A stretch of 53,083 bases of DNA from Gemmatimonadota bacterium (GTDB lineage Bacteria > Gemmatimonadota > Gemmatimonadetes > Longimicrobiales > Gaopeijiaceae). Made by a program: the position numbers and the translations under genes. The notes under the pieces were generated by a model. That model made no database searches. It was not told where the DNA came from and was given only the letters and a program-made list of their open reading frames with translations. Of the stretch, positions 24,925 through 34,710 are shown piece by piece (position 1 is the stretch's first letter; the number at the start of each line of letters is the position of its first letter). The stretch covers positions 1 through 53,083 of the forward strand of contig VXMI01000067.1 of assembly GCA_009841165.1 (NCBI GenBank), in the 5' to 3' direction.

Positions 24925-27531
24925 GTGTTATCTGCGCTCGCGCTCGCCACAGTCATCCAGGTGTCCCCCCAGGTGCAGGAACTCGCGCCGGGCACCCGCT
25001 ACGACCCCGACATTCCCACGCTGGAGGAGGTGGCGGGCCACGACTTCGGGGAGGTCGTCACACCGCCCGCCGACGTGATCCGGTACATCGAGGCGCTGGC
25101 CGCGGCCGCGCCGGAACGCACCCACCTCATCCGGTACGCGGAGAGCTGGGAGGGCCGCCCGCTCGTCGTCCTCGTGATCGGCTCGCCGGAGCGCATGGCC
25201 AGGCTGGACGACGTCAAGGCGGATCTCGCGCGTCTCGCCGACCCCCGTGGGCTGTCCGACGACGAGGCGGAGGCACTGCTCGCCGAGCTCCCCGTCGTGA
25301 CCGCGCTCATGCATTCGATCCACGGCAACGAGATCAGTCCGGCCGGCGCGGCCATGGCGGAGGCCTATCACCTGCTTGCGGCCACCGGGGACGCGGACGT
25401 CGATCTCATCCTGTCGGAGTCGCTGGTCCTCATCGACCCCCTCGAGAACCCGGACGGCCGGAACCGCTTCGTGTACCAGAACCAGGTCGCCCAGGCCCGG
25501 TGGCCGAACGAGGAGGCGGCGTCTGCGGAACACGACGAACCGTGGCCGGGCGGGCGTGGCAATCACTACCTGTTCGACCTGAACCGGGACCTCTTCATCC
25601 AGAGCCAGCCCGAGACGCGGGGGAAGGTGGACGTGCTCCTCGAGTTCCGGCCGCAGATCGTCGCGGACCTGCACGAGATGGGCGGGGATGCCACCTACTT
25701 CTTTCCGCCCACGGCACCGCCGTCCAACCCCTGGTACGGGGAGCGGCAGATCGCGCTCATGGACGTGTTCGGTTCGGCGACCGCGGCGCGCTTCGACGAG
25801 CGCGGCTTCGCGTACTTCAACCGGGAGGTCTTCGACCTCTTCTACCCCGGCTACGTCGACATGTGGCCGATGGGGTACGGCGGGCTCGGCATGACCTACG
25901 AGCAGGCAAGCGCCCGCGCGCTGAGGCTGAGGCAGTCGGACGGCGACCTGCTCACCTACGGCGACGGGGTGCTGCACCACTTCACGGCGGCGATCGAGAC
26001 GGCGCTGACCGCCGCCCGGAACCGCGAGAGGATCCTGCGCGACTACCTCGCGTTCCGGCGTGAGGGCGTGGCCGCGGGGCAAAGCGGCCCGGCGGAGATC
26101 GTGCTCCACTCGGCGCACGACCCGGGTATGGCGGAGCGCCTCGCCATGATGCTGGTGGAAAACGGGGTCGAGGTGTTCCGCGCATCGGGGCCCGTGACGG
26201 TCCGGGACCGCACGCTGTCCGCCGGCTCCAGCTTCATCGTGCCGCTGGACCAGCCCATGCACGGGTTCATCCACAACCTGCTCGACGCGCACGTGCCCAT
26301 GGCGGAGGAGTTCGTGCAGCGGCAGATCGAGCGTCGTGCGAACCGCCAGCCGGACGAGATCTACGACCTGACGGCGTGGAGTCAGTCGCTGCTATGGGAC
26401 GTGGAGGCAATCGAGACCGACGCGACCGGGGCTCGGGGGCAGCCGGTGACCGGTGTGGTTACGCTGGAGGCGCCGCCTGCGCTGCCCGAGGCCGTCGTCG
26501 GCTACCTCATCCCCTGGGGCACGAATGCGGCCGCTGCGGTTGTCGAGGCGCTGCGGGAGGGCATTCGCGTCCGGGCCGCGGGCGCGGAGTTCACGCTGGA
26601 AGGCCGCCGGTACGGGACCGGTACGGCGATCGTACGCGTGGCCGAGAACGGGCCGGATCTGCGGCAGCGTCTGGCGGAGATCGCGGCTCGGCACCGAGCC
26701 GAAGTCGTGGCGATCGGTGACGCCTACGTGCGCGAGGGCATGTCGCTGGGTAGCGGGCGGGTGAGGGGACTGCGCGAGCCCCGTGTGATCCTCGTCTACG
26801 ACGCCCCGGGTCAGAGCTATTCCGTGGGTTGGGCCCGTTACGTCCTCGAGCGGCGTTACGGGCAGCGCACGACGGCTGTGCGCGCATCGAGCCTGGGTCG
26901 CGTGCGGCTGGACGACTACGACGTGATCGTCTTTCCGAGCGGCAGTTACGGCAGCACGGTCGGGGACGGGCTCCTGGATCGTCTGCGGACCTGGATGCGG
27001 GACGGCGGCACCGTGATCACGATGGCCGAGTCGTCGCGCTGGGCCTCGCGGGCAGGGCTCCTCGCCACCGAGACGGAGCGCCGCGGCGGGCGGGCCGAAG
27101 GCGATGATCCGCCCGATCCCGGCACCCAGGACCAGCCCATCGAATACCTGGACGCGATTTCCCCCGACGACGAATCGCCGGAGGGCGTGCCGGGCGCGAT
27201 TCTGCGCACGACGCTCGACATGGAGCACTGGCTGGCTGCAGGCACGGATGGAGAAATCGGTGTTCTGGTCGAAGGCTCACGCGTGTTCCGACCCATCACC
27301 CTTGACCACGGTACAAATGTCGGGCGCTACGCAGAGCTCGACGACCTGGTTCTCGGCGGAATCGTGTGGGAGGAGTCCCGGCCGCAGCTGGCCAGCAAGG
27401 CCTTCCTCATCCATCAGCCCGTCGGACGCGGCCAACTGGTGGCGTTTGCCGAAGACCCCAACTACCGGGCCTATGCCGAAGCGACGCAGCTGCTGTTCAT
27501 GAACGCGGTGCTGCTGGGGCCGGGGCGGTAG
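24925..27531 (+). CDS. M14-family zinc carboxypeptidase, second paralogue
   Basis: An 868-residue paralogue of the 6192-8921 peptidase with the same two-part plan. The zinc ligands appear in LMHSIHGNEISP (H-x-x-E, about residue 134) and VADLHEMGGDATYFFPP. The substrate motif is LENPDGRNRF, and RESWEGRPLVV-like sequence precedes it. The C-terminal part carries the DJ-1/ThuA-like module (YVLERRYGQRTTAVRAS, VIVFPSGSYGS, MRDGGTVITMAESS). The GTG start at 24925 has GAGG four bases upstream; the leader (MLSALALATVIQVSPQ) is short, so export is likely but weakly supported. It converges with the anchor-B gene, stops 7 bp apart. Confidence 0.9.
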   Translation: MLSALALATVIQVSPQVQELAPGTRYDPDIPTLEEVAGHDFGEVVTPPADVIRYIEALAAAAPERTHLIRYAESWEGRPLVVLVIGSPERMARLDDVKADLARLADPRGLSDDEAEALLAELPVVTALMHSIHGNEISPAGAAMAEAYHLLAATGDADVDLILSESLVLIDPLENPDGRNRFVYQNQVAQARWPNEEAASAEHDEPWPGGRGNHYLFDLNRDLFIQSQPETRGKVDVLLEFRPQIVADLHEMGGDATYFFPPTAPPSNPWYGERQIALMDVFGSATAARFDERGFAYFNREVFDLFYPGYVDMWPMGYGGLGMTYEQASARALRLRQSDGDLLTYGDGVLHHFTAAIETALTAARNRERILRDYLAFRREGVAAGQSGPAEIVLHSAHDPGMAERLAMMLVENGVEVFRASGPVTVRDRTLSAGSSFIVPLDQPMHGFIHNLLDAHVPMAEEFVQRQIERRANRQPDEIYDLTAWSQSLLWDVEAIETDATGARGQPVTGVVTLEAPPALPEAVVGYLIPWGTNAAAAVVEALREGIRVRAAGAEFTLEGRRYGTGTAIVRVAENGPDLRQRLAEIAARHRAEVVAIGDAYVREGMSLGSGRVRGLREPRVILVYDAPGQSYSVGWARYVLERRYGQRTTAVRASSLGRVRLDDYDVIVFPSGSYGSTVGDGLLDRLRTWMRDGGTVITMAESSRWASRAGLLATETERRGGRAEGDDPPDPGTQDQPIEYLDAISPDDESPEGVPGAILRTTLDMEHWLAAGTDGEIGVLVEGSRVFRPITLDHGTNVGRYAELDDLVLGGIVWEESRPQLASKAFLIHQPVGRGQLVAFAEDPNYRAYAEATQLLFMNAVLLGPGR

Positions 27532-27537
27532 AGGCCC

Positions 27538-29997
27538 TCAGCTCACGGGCCGCACCCTCTTCTTCAGGATGAACAGTCCCTCCTGCATGCTGGTCACGAT
27601 CACCGTGCCACTGGGGAAATACGGGTAGTTGCTCCACGCGCCGCCGAACCCGGGGCCCTCCTTGTAAGGCGCCGTGTCGAAATACCCCACCTCGCGCGGA
27701 TTCTCCGGGTCGGAGATGTCGAGAACGTGCAGGCCGTAGAGGTAGTTGGCCTGGTACATCAGGTCGTCGCGGATGTAGAGGTTGTGGGCGCTCGCGGGCA
27801 TCGAGCCCATGAATTCCCTGACCAGCACGGGATCCTCGAGGTCACTCACGTCCCAGATCAGGGTGCGCGTGGTCTCGGCGTTGCCGGCGATGACGTCGGC
27901 CTCGTCGTCCTGGTAGAAGTAACGGTGGTCTTCAGTGAGCCAGCCCTGGTGGATGTACGCCGGGTTGGGCGAGGACGGGGCCGCCACTTCGACCGGGTTG
28001 TCCTTGTCGGTGACGTCCTGGATCTGGAAGGTGCGGCCGTTCGAATTGAAGCACAGTTCCCGTCCCTGGTAGTCCTCGTCGGGACCCCGGTAGATGACGC
28101 ACTGGGTGTCGTGGGTGCCGCCGGTGGGGGCGCAGCCGACGAACTCGGGGTTTTTGGGATCGTCGATGTCGATCATGTGGAGGCCGCCGCCGCAGGTGTC
28201 GCCTGCGCCTCCGCCCCCGATGGTGTACGCGATCCCGGTCTCCTCGTTGATCGCGATGTTGTGCGAGCTGCCGATGCGGGTGTAGTGGAAGTCGGGCTCG
28301 AAGAGCGCGGGCATCTCGTCGACGGAGATGTCGCGGAGGCGGGTGAGGTCGAAGACCTGCATGCCGTGCTCGCCCGCGCCGTCGGCGACGACGAAGGCGT
28401 GGTCCTTGTACGTCTTGATGTCGCGCCAGAGCTGCGACGGCGGGGTGCCCCACGGCTTGGGCAGGTCGCCGACCAGCATGGGGTTGGTGGGATCGGTGAT
28501 GTCGACGAACGACGTGCCGTCGTTGCGGCCGACCAGCGCGTATTCGCGCCCGGTCATGGGGTCGGTCCAGCCCCAGTTGTCGTTGGCGCGCACGCCGCGG
28601 GCGCGCTCCTCGGCCCGCAGGAGCGAGGGTGGCACGTATGCCAGCAGTTCGACCTCGTCGCAATCGAAGGGGCCGACCTTCCCCTCGATGCACCGGCGCT
28701 CCTCGCCCACCAGGGCTGCGAGCATGTCGGGCGCGCTCACGAGCATCTCCGCTTCCCCCCAGCCGCCATCACCGCGTTCAAACACATGGACCGAGCCGGC
28801 CTGGTGGTGCATCCCGGGCGCGCCGACCGCCACCACACCCGCGCTGGCCACGATCAGGCCGCCGAACCGGTCGCTCTCGACCGTCTCCTCCTGGGCAAGC
28901 TGGATGCGGCGCGCCTCGGCGGGCAGCGATCCGTCTGCCGCGGCCTCGAATAGGAAGGCCGAGCCGAGTTCGTAGCCGCGCGTGGTGGGGGCGCCCACCC
29001 AGACATCGTCGCCGGCCAGGGCCACGGCCTCGCCGAAGCGGTCACCGCTCTCGCCGCCCGAGAACGCGAGCCGGCCCTCGGCGGGGACCCACCGGGCGAG
29101 GTCGGCACTCCATGAATGCGTGTAGACCGCGCCACGGCTGTCGTCCGTTCCCGGCGCCCCGATCAGGACCCTGTCCCCCGCAGCCGCCAGGGCCGACCCG
29201 AAGTTGGCATTCGATTCGGCGGCCGATTCGAGGACGCCGCCCTCAACCCAACCCCCGTCAACCATGCGGTAATGATAGACGCGGCCGGCCCGTTCGCCAT
29301 CGTCGCCGCCCGCGTTCCACTGGGGAGCACCGATCAGGGCGCCGTGGGGGGTGAACTGGATCGCGGCGCCGAAACGGTCTCCTTCTGCCCCGTCCGCGGG
29401 TTGAAGCTGCCCGCGCCGGGTCCACTGGCCGTCGGCGTTGCGCTGGTAGGTGTAGACGGCCCCCTGTGGCTCGGCCTCTTGCTCGCCGCCACGGCGGCGG
29501 GGGGCGGGAGCGGCTCCGGGCGCGCCCACGAACAGCCAATCCTCGTGCGCGGCGATGGTCACGCCGAAGTCGTTGCCGCAGTAGCCGTCGTAGCGGCACG
29601 ATGGGGATGCGCCGGCGATGTCGTCACCCTCGATCGTGCCGGTGGCCGCCCACGGGCCGCCGTCCGTGCGCTCGAAGACGTGGATCGGACCGCCGCGTTG
29701 GCCGATGAAAAGGGTGTTGCCCGTCCTGGCGAGCATGGTGCCGAAGCCGTCCGCGCGCTCGGAATCGGGGGCGCGGAGCACAGTGGACTGGCGCCATCCG
29801 CCGCCGGCATTCGCGTAGATGTACACGGATCCGGGTCGGAAGCTGGTCGTCGGCTCGGCGATCAGGAGTTCGTCGCCGTCGATGATCACGGATTTGCCGA
29901 AGGAGCCGGACTGCGCGGCGAGCGGCGGAGCGGCCCAGGCGAGGGCGGCGAGAGAGGAGAGGGCGGCGAGAAAGGCGATGGTCGGCTTGCGAATCAT
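27538..29997 (-). CDS. Choice-of-anchor B family protein with FG-GAP/integrin-like N-terminal propeller
   Basis: An 819-residue secreted protein. After a signal peptide (FLAALSSLAALAWAAPPLAAQ) come FG-GAP-like repeats (GDRVLIGAPGTDDSRGAVYTHSW, GDDVWVGAPTTRGYELGSAFLF) to about residue 410. The choice-of-anchor B region then follows, with LVIVD-type units: GTSFVDITDPTNPMLVGDL, GLHMIDIDDPKNPEFVGC, GLHVLDISDPENPREVGYF. Conserved markers are SHNIAINEETG, HDTQCVIYRGPDEDY and PYFPSGTVIVTSMQEGLFILK. This family is surface-associated with unknown activity. ATG 29997 is chosen for the signal peptide. It is last in a same-strand run with the hydrolase and amidohydrolase genes. Confidence 0.87.
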   Translation of the reverse strand: MIRKPTIAFLAALSSLAALAWAAPPLAAQSGSFGKSVIIDGDELLIAEPTTSFRPGSVYIYANAGGGWRQSTVLRAPDSERADGFGTMLARTGNTLFIGQRGGPIHVFERTDGGPWAATGTIEGDDIAGASPSCRYDGYCGNDFGVTIAAHEDWLFVGAPGAAPAPRRRGGEQEAEPQGAVYTYQRNADGQWTRRGQLQPADGAEGDRFGAAIQFTPHGALIGAPQWNAGGDDGERAGRVYHYRMVDGGWVEGGVLESAAESNANFGSALAAAGDRVLIGAPGTDDSRGAVYTHSWSADLARWVPAEGRLAFSGGESGDRFGEAVALAGDDVWVGAPTTRGYELGSAFLFEAAADGSLPAEARRIQLAQEETVESDRFGGLIVASAGVVAVGAPGMHHQAGSVHVFERGDGGWGEAEMLVSAPDMLAALVGEERRCIEGKVGPFDCDEVELLAYVPPSLLRAEERARGVRANDNWGWTDPMTGREYALVGRNDGTSFVDITDPTNPMLVGDLPKPWGTPPSQLWRDIKTYKDHAFVVADGAGEHGMQVFDLTRLRDISVDEMPALFEPDFHYTRIGSSHNIAINEETGIAYTIGGGGAGDTCGGGLHMIDIDDPKNPEFVGCAPTGGTHDTQCVIYRGPDEDYQGRELCFNSNGRTFQIQDVTDKDNPVEVAAPSSPNPAYIHQGWLTEDHRYFYQDDEADVIAGNAETTRTLIWDVSDLEDPVLVREFMGSMPASAHNLYIRDDLMYQANYLYGLHVLDISDPENPREVGYFDTAPYKEGPGFGGAWSNYPYFPSGTVIVTSMQEGLFILKKRVRPVS

Positions 29998-30067
29998 GGT
30001 GCGTTTCCGGTGTTGCGTATGAGCGGGGTTGCGTGCCTGTCGGTGTGTCGAGGTCAGCGGGAGCATG

Positions 30068-31048
30068 TCAGCGTGCGAGGATTTCGGCGGCGCGCGGGGC
30101 CATGAGCGCATTGCTGTGGCCGGCGCCGGGGACGGTGTCAAGGGCCCAGCCGAAGGGGACGCCGAGTAACTCGGCAGCCGACCGGGCGGTGGCATGGAAT
30201 GTATGGCCGCGGGTGAAGCGGTGGGGTCCCTGAAGCATGGCCTCGGGAGTCCTGCGCAGGTTGCTGGCGGTGGTCACCGTGTCGGCGTCGCCCAGCAGCA
30301 CCGTGACGGGGAGTTGCAGGAACTCGGCGAGCCCGGCGACCTCGAAACCCGAGCCGCCCAGGCCGTAGGGCCATGCCGTGTCGTTGTCGGGCAGGGTGTA
30401 CCATCCGGCGTTGGCGGCGACGGCCCGTTCGACCGGCGCGTCCGGACGGGTCATCAGGAGGCGGTGGACGAACTGGCTGCCGGCGGAGTGGCCGAAGATG
30501 CGGAAAGTCGTGCGGGAGCTGCCCGCGGCGGTGCGGACGGCGTCGAAGAGGTGCTCGATCGCGGTGAAGGTCCAGGCGGACTCGGGGTTGTGGTTGGCGT
30601 TGGCTGCGCCCGAGCCGGCGTTGGCGTCCACGTCGAGCGGATAAGAGTCCGGGTCCGGGAAAACGTTGCCCAGGTTGTACCATCGGCTGCCTGGGTAGTT
30701 GTCGTCGTCGAACTCGGGTACGACGAGGAGGAAGCCGTGCGCGATGGCGTGTGGTTCCCAGTCGTTGAAGTAGCGCTGACCGGTTCGGGACGCACCGTGC
30801 ATCACGAAGACGATGGGCGTCTCGGGCGTGTGGCCCTCGGGCATGTGGTAGCGCACAGTGATCGGACGGTCGGCGTTGCCGCGGGAGTCGTGGAAGGTAA
30901 ATTGGCCGGAGCCTTGATGGAGAGCGGGGACACCAGGCGCGGCCTCGGCGGCCGGATTCGTGGCGCGACCATCCTCCTCACCGGCTCCGCCGCAGGCCAT
31001 CGCCAGGATTAGCGCCGCCACAATGGCCAGGCTGCGCCGCTCTTTCAT
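30068..31048 (-). CDS. Secreted alpha/beta hydrolase (feruloyl esterase/PHB depolymerase-like)
   Basis: A 326-residue lipoprotein (lipobox LAMACG) with an alpha/beta hydrolase domain. The nucleophile elbow is GHSAGS (about residue 190), the acid is in LLGDADTVT, and the His in PGAGHSNAL. The oxyanion region is FVMHGASRTG. The spacing matches the LpqC/PHB-depolymerase-like esterase group, so an extracellular ester or depolymerase substrate is likely. GAGGAG eight bases upstream fixes ATG 31048. It lies 36 bp after the TolB-amidohydrolase stop and 70 bp before the anchor-B gene start, so the three probably form one operon. Confidence 0.82.
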   Translation of the reverse strand: MKERRSLAIVAALILAMACGGAGEEDGRATNPAAEAAPGVPALHQGSGQFTFHDSRGNADRPITVRYHMPEGHTPETPIVFVMHGASRTGQRYFNDWEPHAIAHGFLLVVPEFDDDNYPGSRWYNLGNVFPDPDSYPLDVDANAGSGAANANHNPESAWTFTAIEHLFDAVRTAAGSSRTTFRIFGHSAGSQFVHRLLMTRPDAPVERAVAANAGWYTLPDNDTAWPYGLGGSGFEVAGLAEFLQLPVTVLLGDADTVTTASNLRRTPEAMLQGPHRFTRGHTFHATARSAAELLGVPFGWALDTVPGAGHSNALMAPRAAEILAR

Positions 31049-31084
31049 CCAAATTCTCCTCGGCATTGCGTTTCTGCGATCGCG

Positions 31085-34000
31085 CTAGCGGTTCACCGGC
31101 CGCGGACCCGACCTCCAGACCTCCTCGTGGACCCACGGGCGCGCGCCGTAGGACCGCTCGGTGGGCCATAGCTCGTCGAGGGTCATTCCGTCGTAGACGA
31201 TGCCGCCTTTCATGACAAGCATGATGTCGGTCGTATTGCGGATGTTGTCGAGGGGATTGGAATTGAGGACCATCAGGTCGGCGAGCTTGCCGGGCGTTAG
31301 CGTGCCCAGGTCTTCCGAGGCGCCGAGGAAGTAGGCCCCTTCGACGCTGGCCAGCTCCAGGGCACCCATCGGACCCATCGCCGACTCCGCGATCCAGACC
31401 TCCCAGTGGGACGCCAGACCATGCTGCTGGCCGTGCGCGCCAATGGCTCCACGGGCGCCTTCGGCCATCCAGTCGGCTAGGATCTGGGCCAGCATCGGAT
31501 AGCTGTAGTCGGTGAACGGGCGCTGGAAGACGCGGCGGGAATGCGGGACGAGCTGCTTCCACGGCATCCACAGGCGGAGCTTCTCATCGCGCCAGACCTC
31601 GGTCTCCTGGAAGAACCACTCGTCGTTCCACGGCCCCGGACCCCCGACGACGAAGGTCGGTGAGTAGACGGTCTCGGCGCGCCCGAAAAAGCGGGCCGCG
31701 TCGGAGTACATCGGCACGTAGCTGATCGGGTGCTCCCACGCGGTCTGGCCGTCCATGATCATGCCCATGTTGAAGGCCAGGTCACTGCCCTCGGACGTGA
31801 CCATGAGACCGCGCTTGCGCGCGATGTCCGACACCCACTGGCGCTGGTCGCGGCGCGGCTGCAGGTACTGCTTGAGCGACACGGCGCCCCAGGACTGGAG
31901 CCGCGCGATGTTGTCCTCGGCGACCTCGTAGCTGGTCAGTTCGTTCTGACGGCCCGCGTCACCCCGGTAGAGCGGGTCGCCCGTTGTGTAGGTGCGGGGA
32001 CCGACCAGGACGCCCGCCTCGATCATCTGGGCGGCGGGGAAGACGTCCTGCGACCACTGCGAGTTGTCGAGGTTGCTGGTGACGCCGTAGGCCAGCGCGA
32101 CGGCCATTTCGAAGGCATTGGGCGGGATGATGCCCCGGTATTCGCGGAAGAAGTGCGAGTGCATGTCTATGAAGCCGGGGATCACCGTCTTTCCGGTGCC
32201 GTCAATCGTGTGATCGGCCCCGGCTGCGTCGCATTCGGCCATTGTCCCAACGCAGGTGATCCTGCCATCCGTGGCGACGAGCGTGCCGTTCTCGATGACC
32301 TGCCGGTTCTCAAGGGTGATAATGCGGGCGCCCGTGATGGCGACGGTGCCCATGCCGAGCGAGCCGCGGGGGACTTCGAGCGCGATCTGGAAGGTGTCGG
32401 TGGTCTCGGATGCGACATCGTGCGTGTAATAGCTCGCTGCGCTCCCGAACTCGACGGTGCGGGCGTCGCGCCAGCCGGGGAAGATGCCGCCCCGCCGGCT
32501 GAGTTGCCGCACGGGGAGCATCCCGCCCTTCTTGGCGACCGCGACCGCGCCGCCGAGCCCCGCCGCCCCGCTGGGCACCGGCACCAGATACGCGTTGTCG
32601 CCCTCGTTGAAGGCGGCGTGGCGGCCGTCGGGGGAGATCATGACCTCGTCGGCCCAGGGGAGGACGAGGTGGGTGCGCGGGTCGGAGCCGTCGCGCGCGA
32701 CCGAACGCAGCCGCGTGGAGTCGCCCATCGTGCGGTAGAAGATCCGCCCGTCCGGGCCGAAAGCGCCCCGCACGAACTGGGTGCGCGTGGGCAGTGTGTT
32801 GCCGGGGACGCGGACGACGCGCTGGCCCGCTGAACCCATGCCCGCCTGGTCACCGGTCTCGGCACCGCCGCCGGGTCCGGCCGCCGGGAAGAGCACCAGG
32901 TCGTACCACGGGTTGTGCGCCACCGAGCGGTAGCGGACCGTGGCGCCCGACCCCCGCGTCGCCAGGATCTCGGTGCCGTCCGGACTCCACTGAGTGTGGG
33001 CGTACTCGCCGGGCTCGGCGCTCACCTGCCGGGGGCTGCCGCCGTCGGCGCCGATGGTCATCACATGGCCGGTCCCGTTCTCGTCCACGGTCGTGTAGGC
33101 GATCGACCGGCTGTCGGGCGACCAGGACGGCGAGTACTCGAAGCGCTTGCCTGTGTCGGAGGTGAGTCGGCGGGGCGTCCCGTCGGGCAGGTCCATGACC
33201 CAGACGCGGCCGGCGGCGACAAAGGCGAGTCGCTCACCGTCGTGCGAGCCTGTCGTCCAGCGTGTAAAGTTGATGGGGACAGGACCGTCGTCGATGCGGA
33301 AGGCCTGGTAGGCTTGCTCGGAGATCACCCTGTGGACGCGCGCGGTGAAGGGAATGGTCGAGACCTCGCCGCTGGCCACGTCCAGTCGCCTAAGCTTCCC
33401 TCCCTGCGCGATCACGATCGAAGCCCCGTCCGGCGCCCACGCGTAGCCGGGCAGCATGCGGATCGTCTTCATCCCCTCGGTCATGTCCTGCGCGATCGGG
33501 TCCATGGCGATCCGCTCGGCCCCCGTCTCCAGGTCGCGCACCCAGAGCGCGGTGCTCGGGCCGAACTCGTGCCCCTTCCACTCGATCGTGGCGTCGGGGA
33601 GGCGGCGCGCGAAGGCGACGTGGCGTCCGTCCGGGGAGATTTCGCCCGCGAACCCGCCGCCGCCCGAGAGCCGATACTGCCGTGACGGGACGCCGCTCGT
33701 GACCTTCACCACTGCGCCCGTCTCCAGGTCCATGCGGCGCAGGTTCATGGTGCCCTGGAAAGCGTCGCGCACGAGCCGGTCGTCCAGCAGGGCGGTTGCG
33801 ATATCGTCCACCGCCCACGGCACAGTCTGCCCCGGTGTGCGCACATGGTAGAACACGTACCGCCCGTCTTCGGACACCGACGGCCACGACGCCGAGCCGT
33901 CGTCGTTGGACACGACCTCGACGCCGGTGCCGCCGTCCTGGTGGTACATCCAGATCCCGCCGCTCTGCGCCACCAGGATGTACTCGCCGTCGGCCGTCCA

Positions 34001-34459
34001 TTCGGGCATCGTCACGCGGGTGTCCATGCTGGACTGCACCTGGCGCGGGTTCGATCCGTCCGCGTCCATCACCCAGAGGTTCGTCTGGCCGGCACGGTCC
34101 GAGATGAAGGCGATGCGCGTGCCGTCGGGGGAGTATTTGGGATGGTAGTTGACCGCGACGCCGCTCTCCTGCGTGAGGCTCTCGGCCTGCCCGCCCTCCG
34201 CGGGGACGCGGTAGACGTGCGCGAGGAGATCGAAGATGATCCACCGTCCGTCGGGCGACATGTCCACCGACATCCACGTCCCCTCGTCGGTCTCGAAGTC
34301 GATTTCGCGGGTATCGCCCCGCGCGAGGGTGACGTCCCAGTCGGCGTCGTCGGAGCCGTCGGGGCCGGCCGCGTCCTGGGCGAGGGCCGGGGCGGGGAGG
34401 ACAGCGGTCGCCAGGAAGGCGGCCCACAGGAACGGGGCGGCAGGACGGTCAAGAGACAT
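31085..34459 (-). CDS. TolB-like propeller fused to imidazolonepropionase-like amidohydrolase
   Basis: A 1124-residue exported protein. A signal peptide (AAFLATAVLPAPALAQ) is followed by PD40/TolB-type propeller repeats from about residue 50 to 680 (SPDGRWIIFD, SPDGTRIAFISDRAGQTNLWVMD, SPDGRHVAFARR, SPDSRSIAYTT). From about 720 to the end there is an amidohydrolase domain: ITGARIITLENRQVIENG, the metal site FIDMHSHFFREYRG, LKQYLQ with a candidate carbamylated Lys, GAHGQQHGLASHWE, and the closing TPGKLADLMVLNSNPL. This fusion is known in several bacterial lineages and is thought to act on peptides or amides. GGAGG five bases upstream supports ATG 34459. First gene of a three-gene run. Confidence 0.9.
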   Translation of the reverse strand: MSLDRPAAPFLWAAFLATAVLPAPALAQDAAGPDGSDDADWDVTLARGDTREIDFETDEGTWMSVDMSPDGRWIIFDLLAHVYRVPAEGGQAESLTQESGVAVNYHPKYSPDGTRIAFISDRAGQTNLWVMDADGSNPRQVQSSMDTRVTMPEWTADGEYILVAQSGGIWMYHQDGGTGVEVVSNDDGSASWPSVSEDGRYVFYHVRTPGQTVPWAVDDIATALLDDRLVRDAFQGTMNLRRMDLETGAVVKVTSGVPSRQYRLSGGGGFAGEISPDGRHVAFARRLPDATIEWKGHEFGPSTALWVRDLETGAERIAMDPIAQDMTEGMKTIRMLPGYAWAPDGASIVIAQGGKLRRLDVASGEVSTIPFTARVHRVISEQAYQAFRIDDGPVPINFTRWTTGSHDGERLAFVAAGRVWVMDLPDGTPRRLTSDTGKRFEYSPSWSPDSRSIAYTTVDENGTGHVMTIGADGGSPRQVSAEPGEYAHTQWSPDGTEILATRGSGATVRYRSVAHNPWYDLVLFPAAGPGGGAETGDQAGMGSAGQRVVRVPGNTLPTRTQFVRGAFGPDGRIFYRTMGDSTRLRSVARDGSDPRTHLVLPWADEVMISPDGRHAAFNEGDNAYLVPVPSGAAGLGGAVAVAKKGGMLPVRQLSRRGGIFPGWRDARTVEFGSAASYYTHDVASETTDTFQIALEVPRGSLGMGTVAITGARIITLENRQVIENGTLVATDGRITCVGTMAECDAAGADHTIDGTGKTVIPGFIDMHSHFFREYRGIIPPNAFEMAVALAYGVTSNLDNSQWSQDVFPAAQMIEAGVLVGPRTYTTGDPLYRGDAGRQNELTSYEVAEDNIARLQSWGAVSLKQYLQPRRDQRQWVSDIARKRGLMVTSEGSDLAFNMGMIMDGQTAWEHPISYVPMYSDAARFFGRAETVYSPTFVVGGPGPWNDEWFFQETEVWRDEKLRLWMPWKQLVPHSRRVFQRPFTDYSYPMLAQILADWMAEGARGAIGAHGQQHGLASHWEVWIAESAMGPMGALELASVEGAYFLGASEDLGTLTPGKLADLMVLNSNPLDNIRNTTDIMLVMKGGIVYDGMTLDELWPTERSYGARPWVHEEVWRSGPRPVNR

Positions 34460-34539
34460 GGGTGCCTCCGGGGCTGCGGCGAAGCGGTGGGACACCCGTC
34501 AGAATAGGGAACGGCGGCGCGGAGGGCCACCGGAAACAA

Positions 34540-34612
34540 CTCCCGCGGCAGGACTCGAACCTGCGACCCGACGGTTAACAGCCGTCTGCTCTACCAGCTG
34601 AGCTACGCGGGA
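34540..34612 (-). tRNA. tRNA-Asn (GTT anticodon)
   Basis: Full 73-nt cloverleaf on the minus strand. The acceptor stem TCCCGCG/CGCGGGA is perfect (34606-34612 with 34541-34547) and the discriminator is G. The D arm is TAGCTCAGCTGGTAGAGCA. The anticodon stem GACGG/CCGTC holds the loop CTGTTAA with anticodon GTT. The T arm is GCAGGTTCGAATCCTGC. CCA is not encoded. It sits between the YchF and amidohydrolase genes. Confidence 0.97.
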
Positions 34613-34653
34613 ATGCGTAAACCGCACACGGAAATCGATGCGGCACAGACCTC

Positions 34654-34683
34654 AATTTTCGCGGAGCGCGATTTCGAAGTCAA
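34654..34683 (-). promoter_or_regulatory. Possible tRNA-Asn promoter
   Basis: TTGACT (34683-34678) and AAAATT (34659-34654) are 18 bp apart on the minus strand, about 40 bp upstream of the tRNA. The -35 is good and the -10 is poor. Confidence 0.3.
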
Positions 34684-34710
34684 TGCGCGCCGGAGCGGAG
34701 AATCGACGTC

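Noticed and set aside
31730-32833. Plus-strand frame of 367 codons opposite the amidohydrolase
   Set aside because: Shadow frame of the TolB-amidohydrolase; no start signal or motif.
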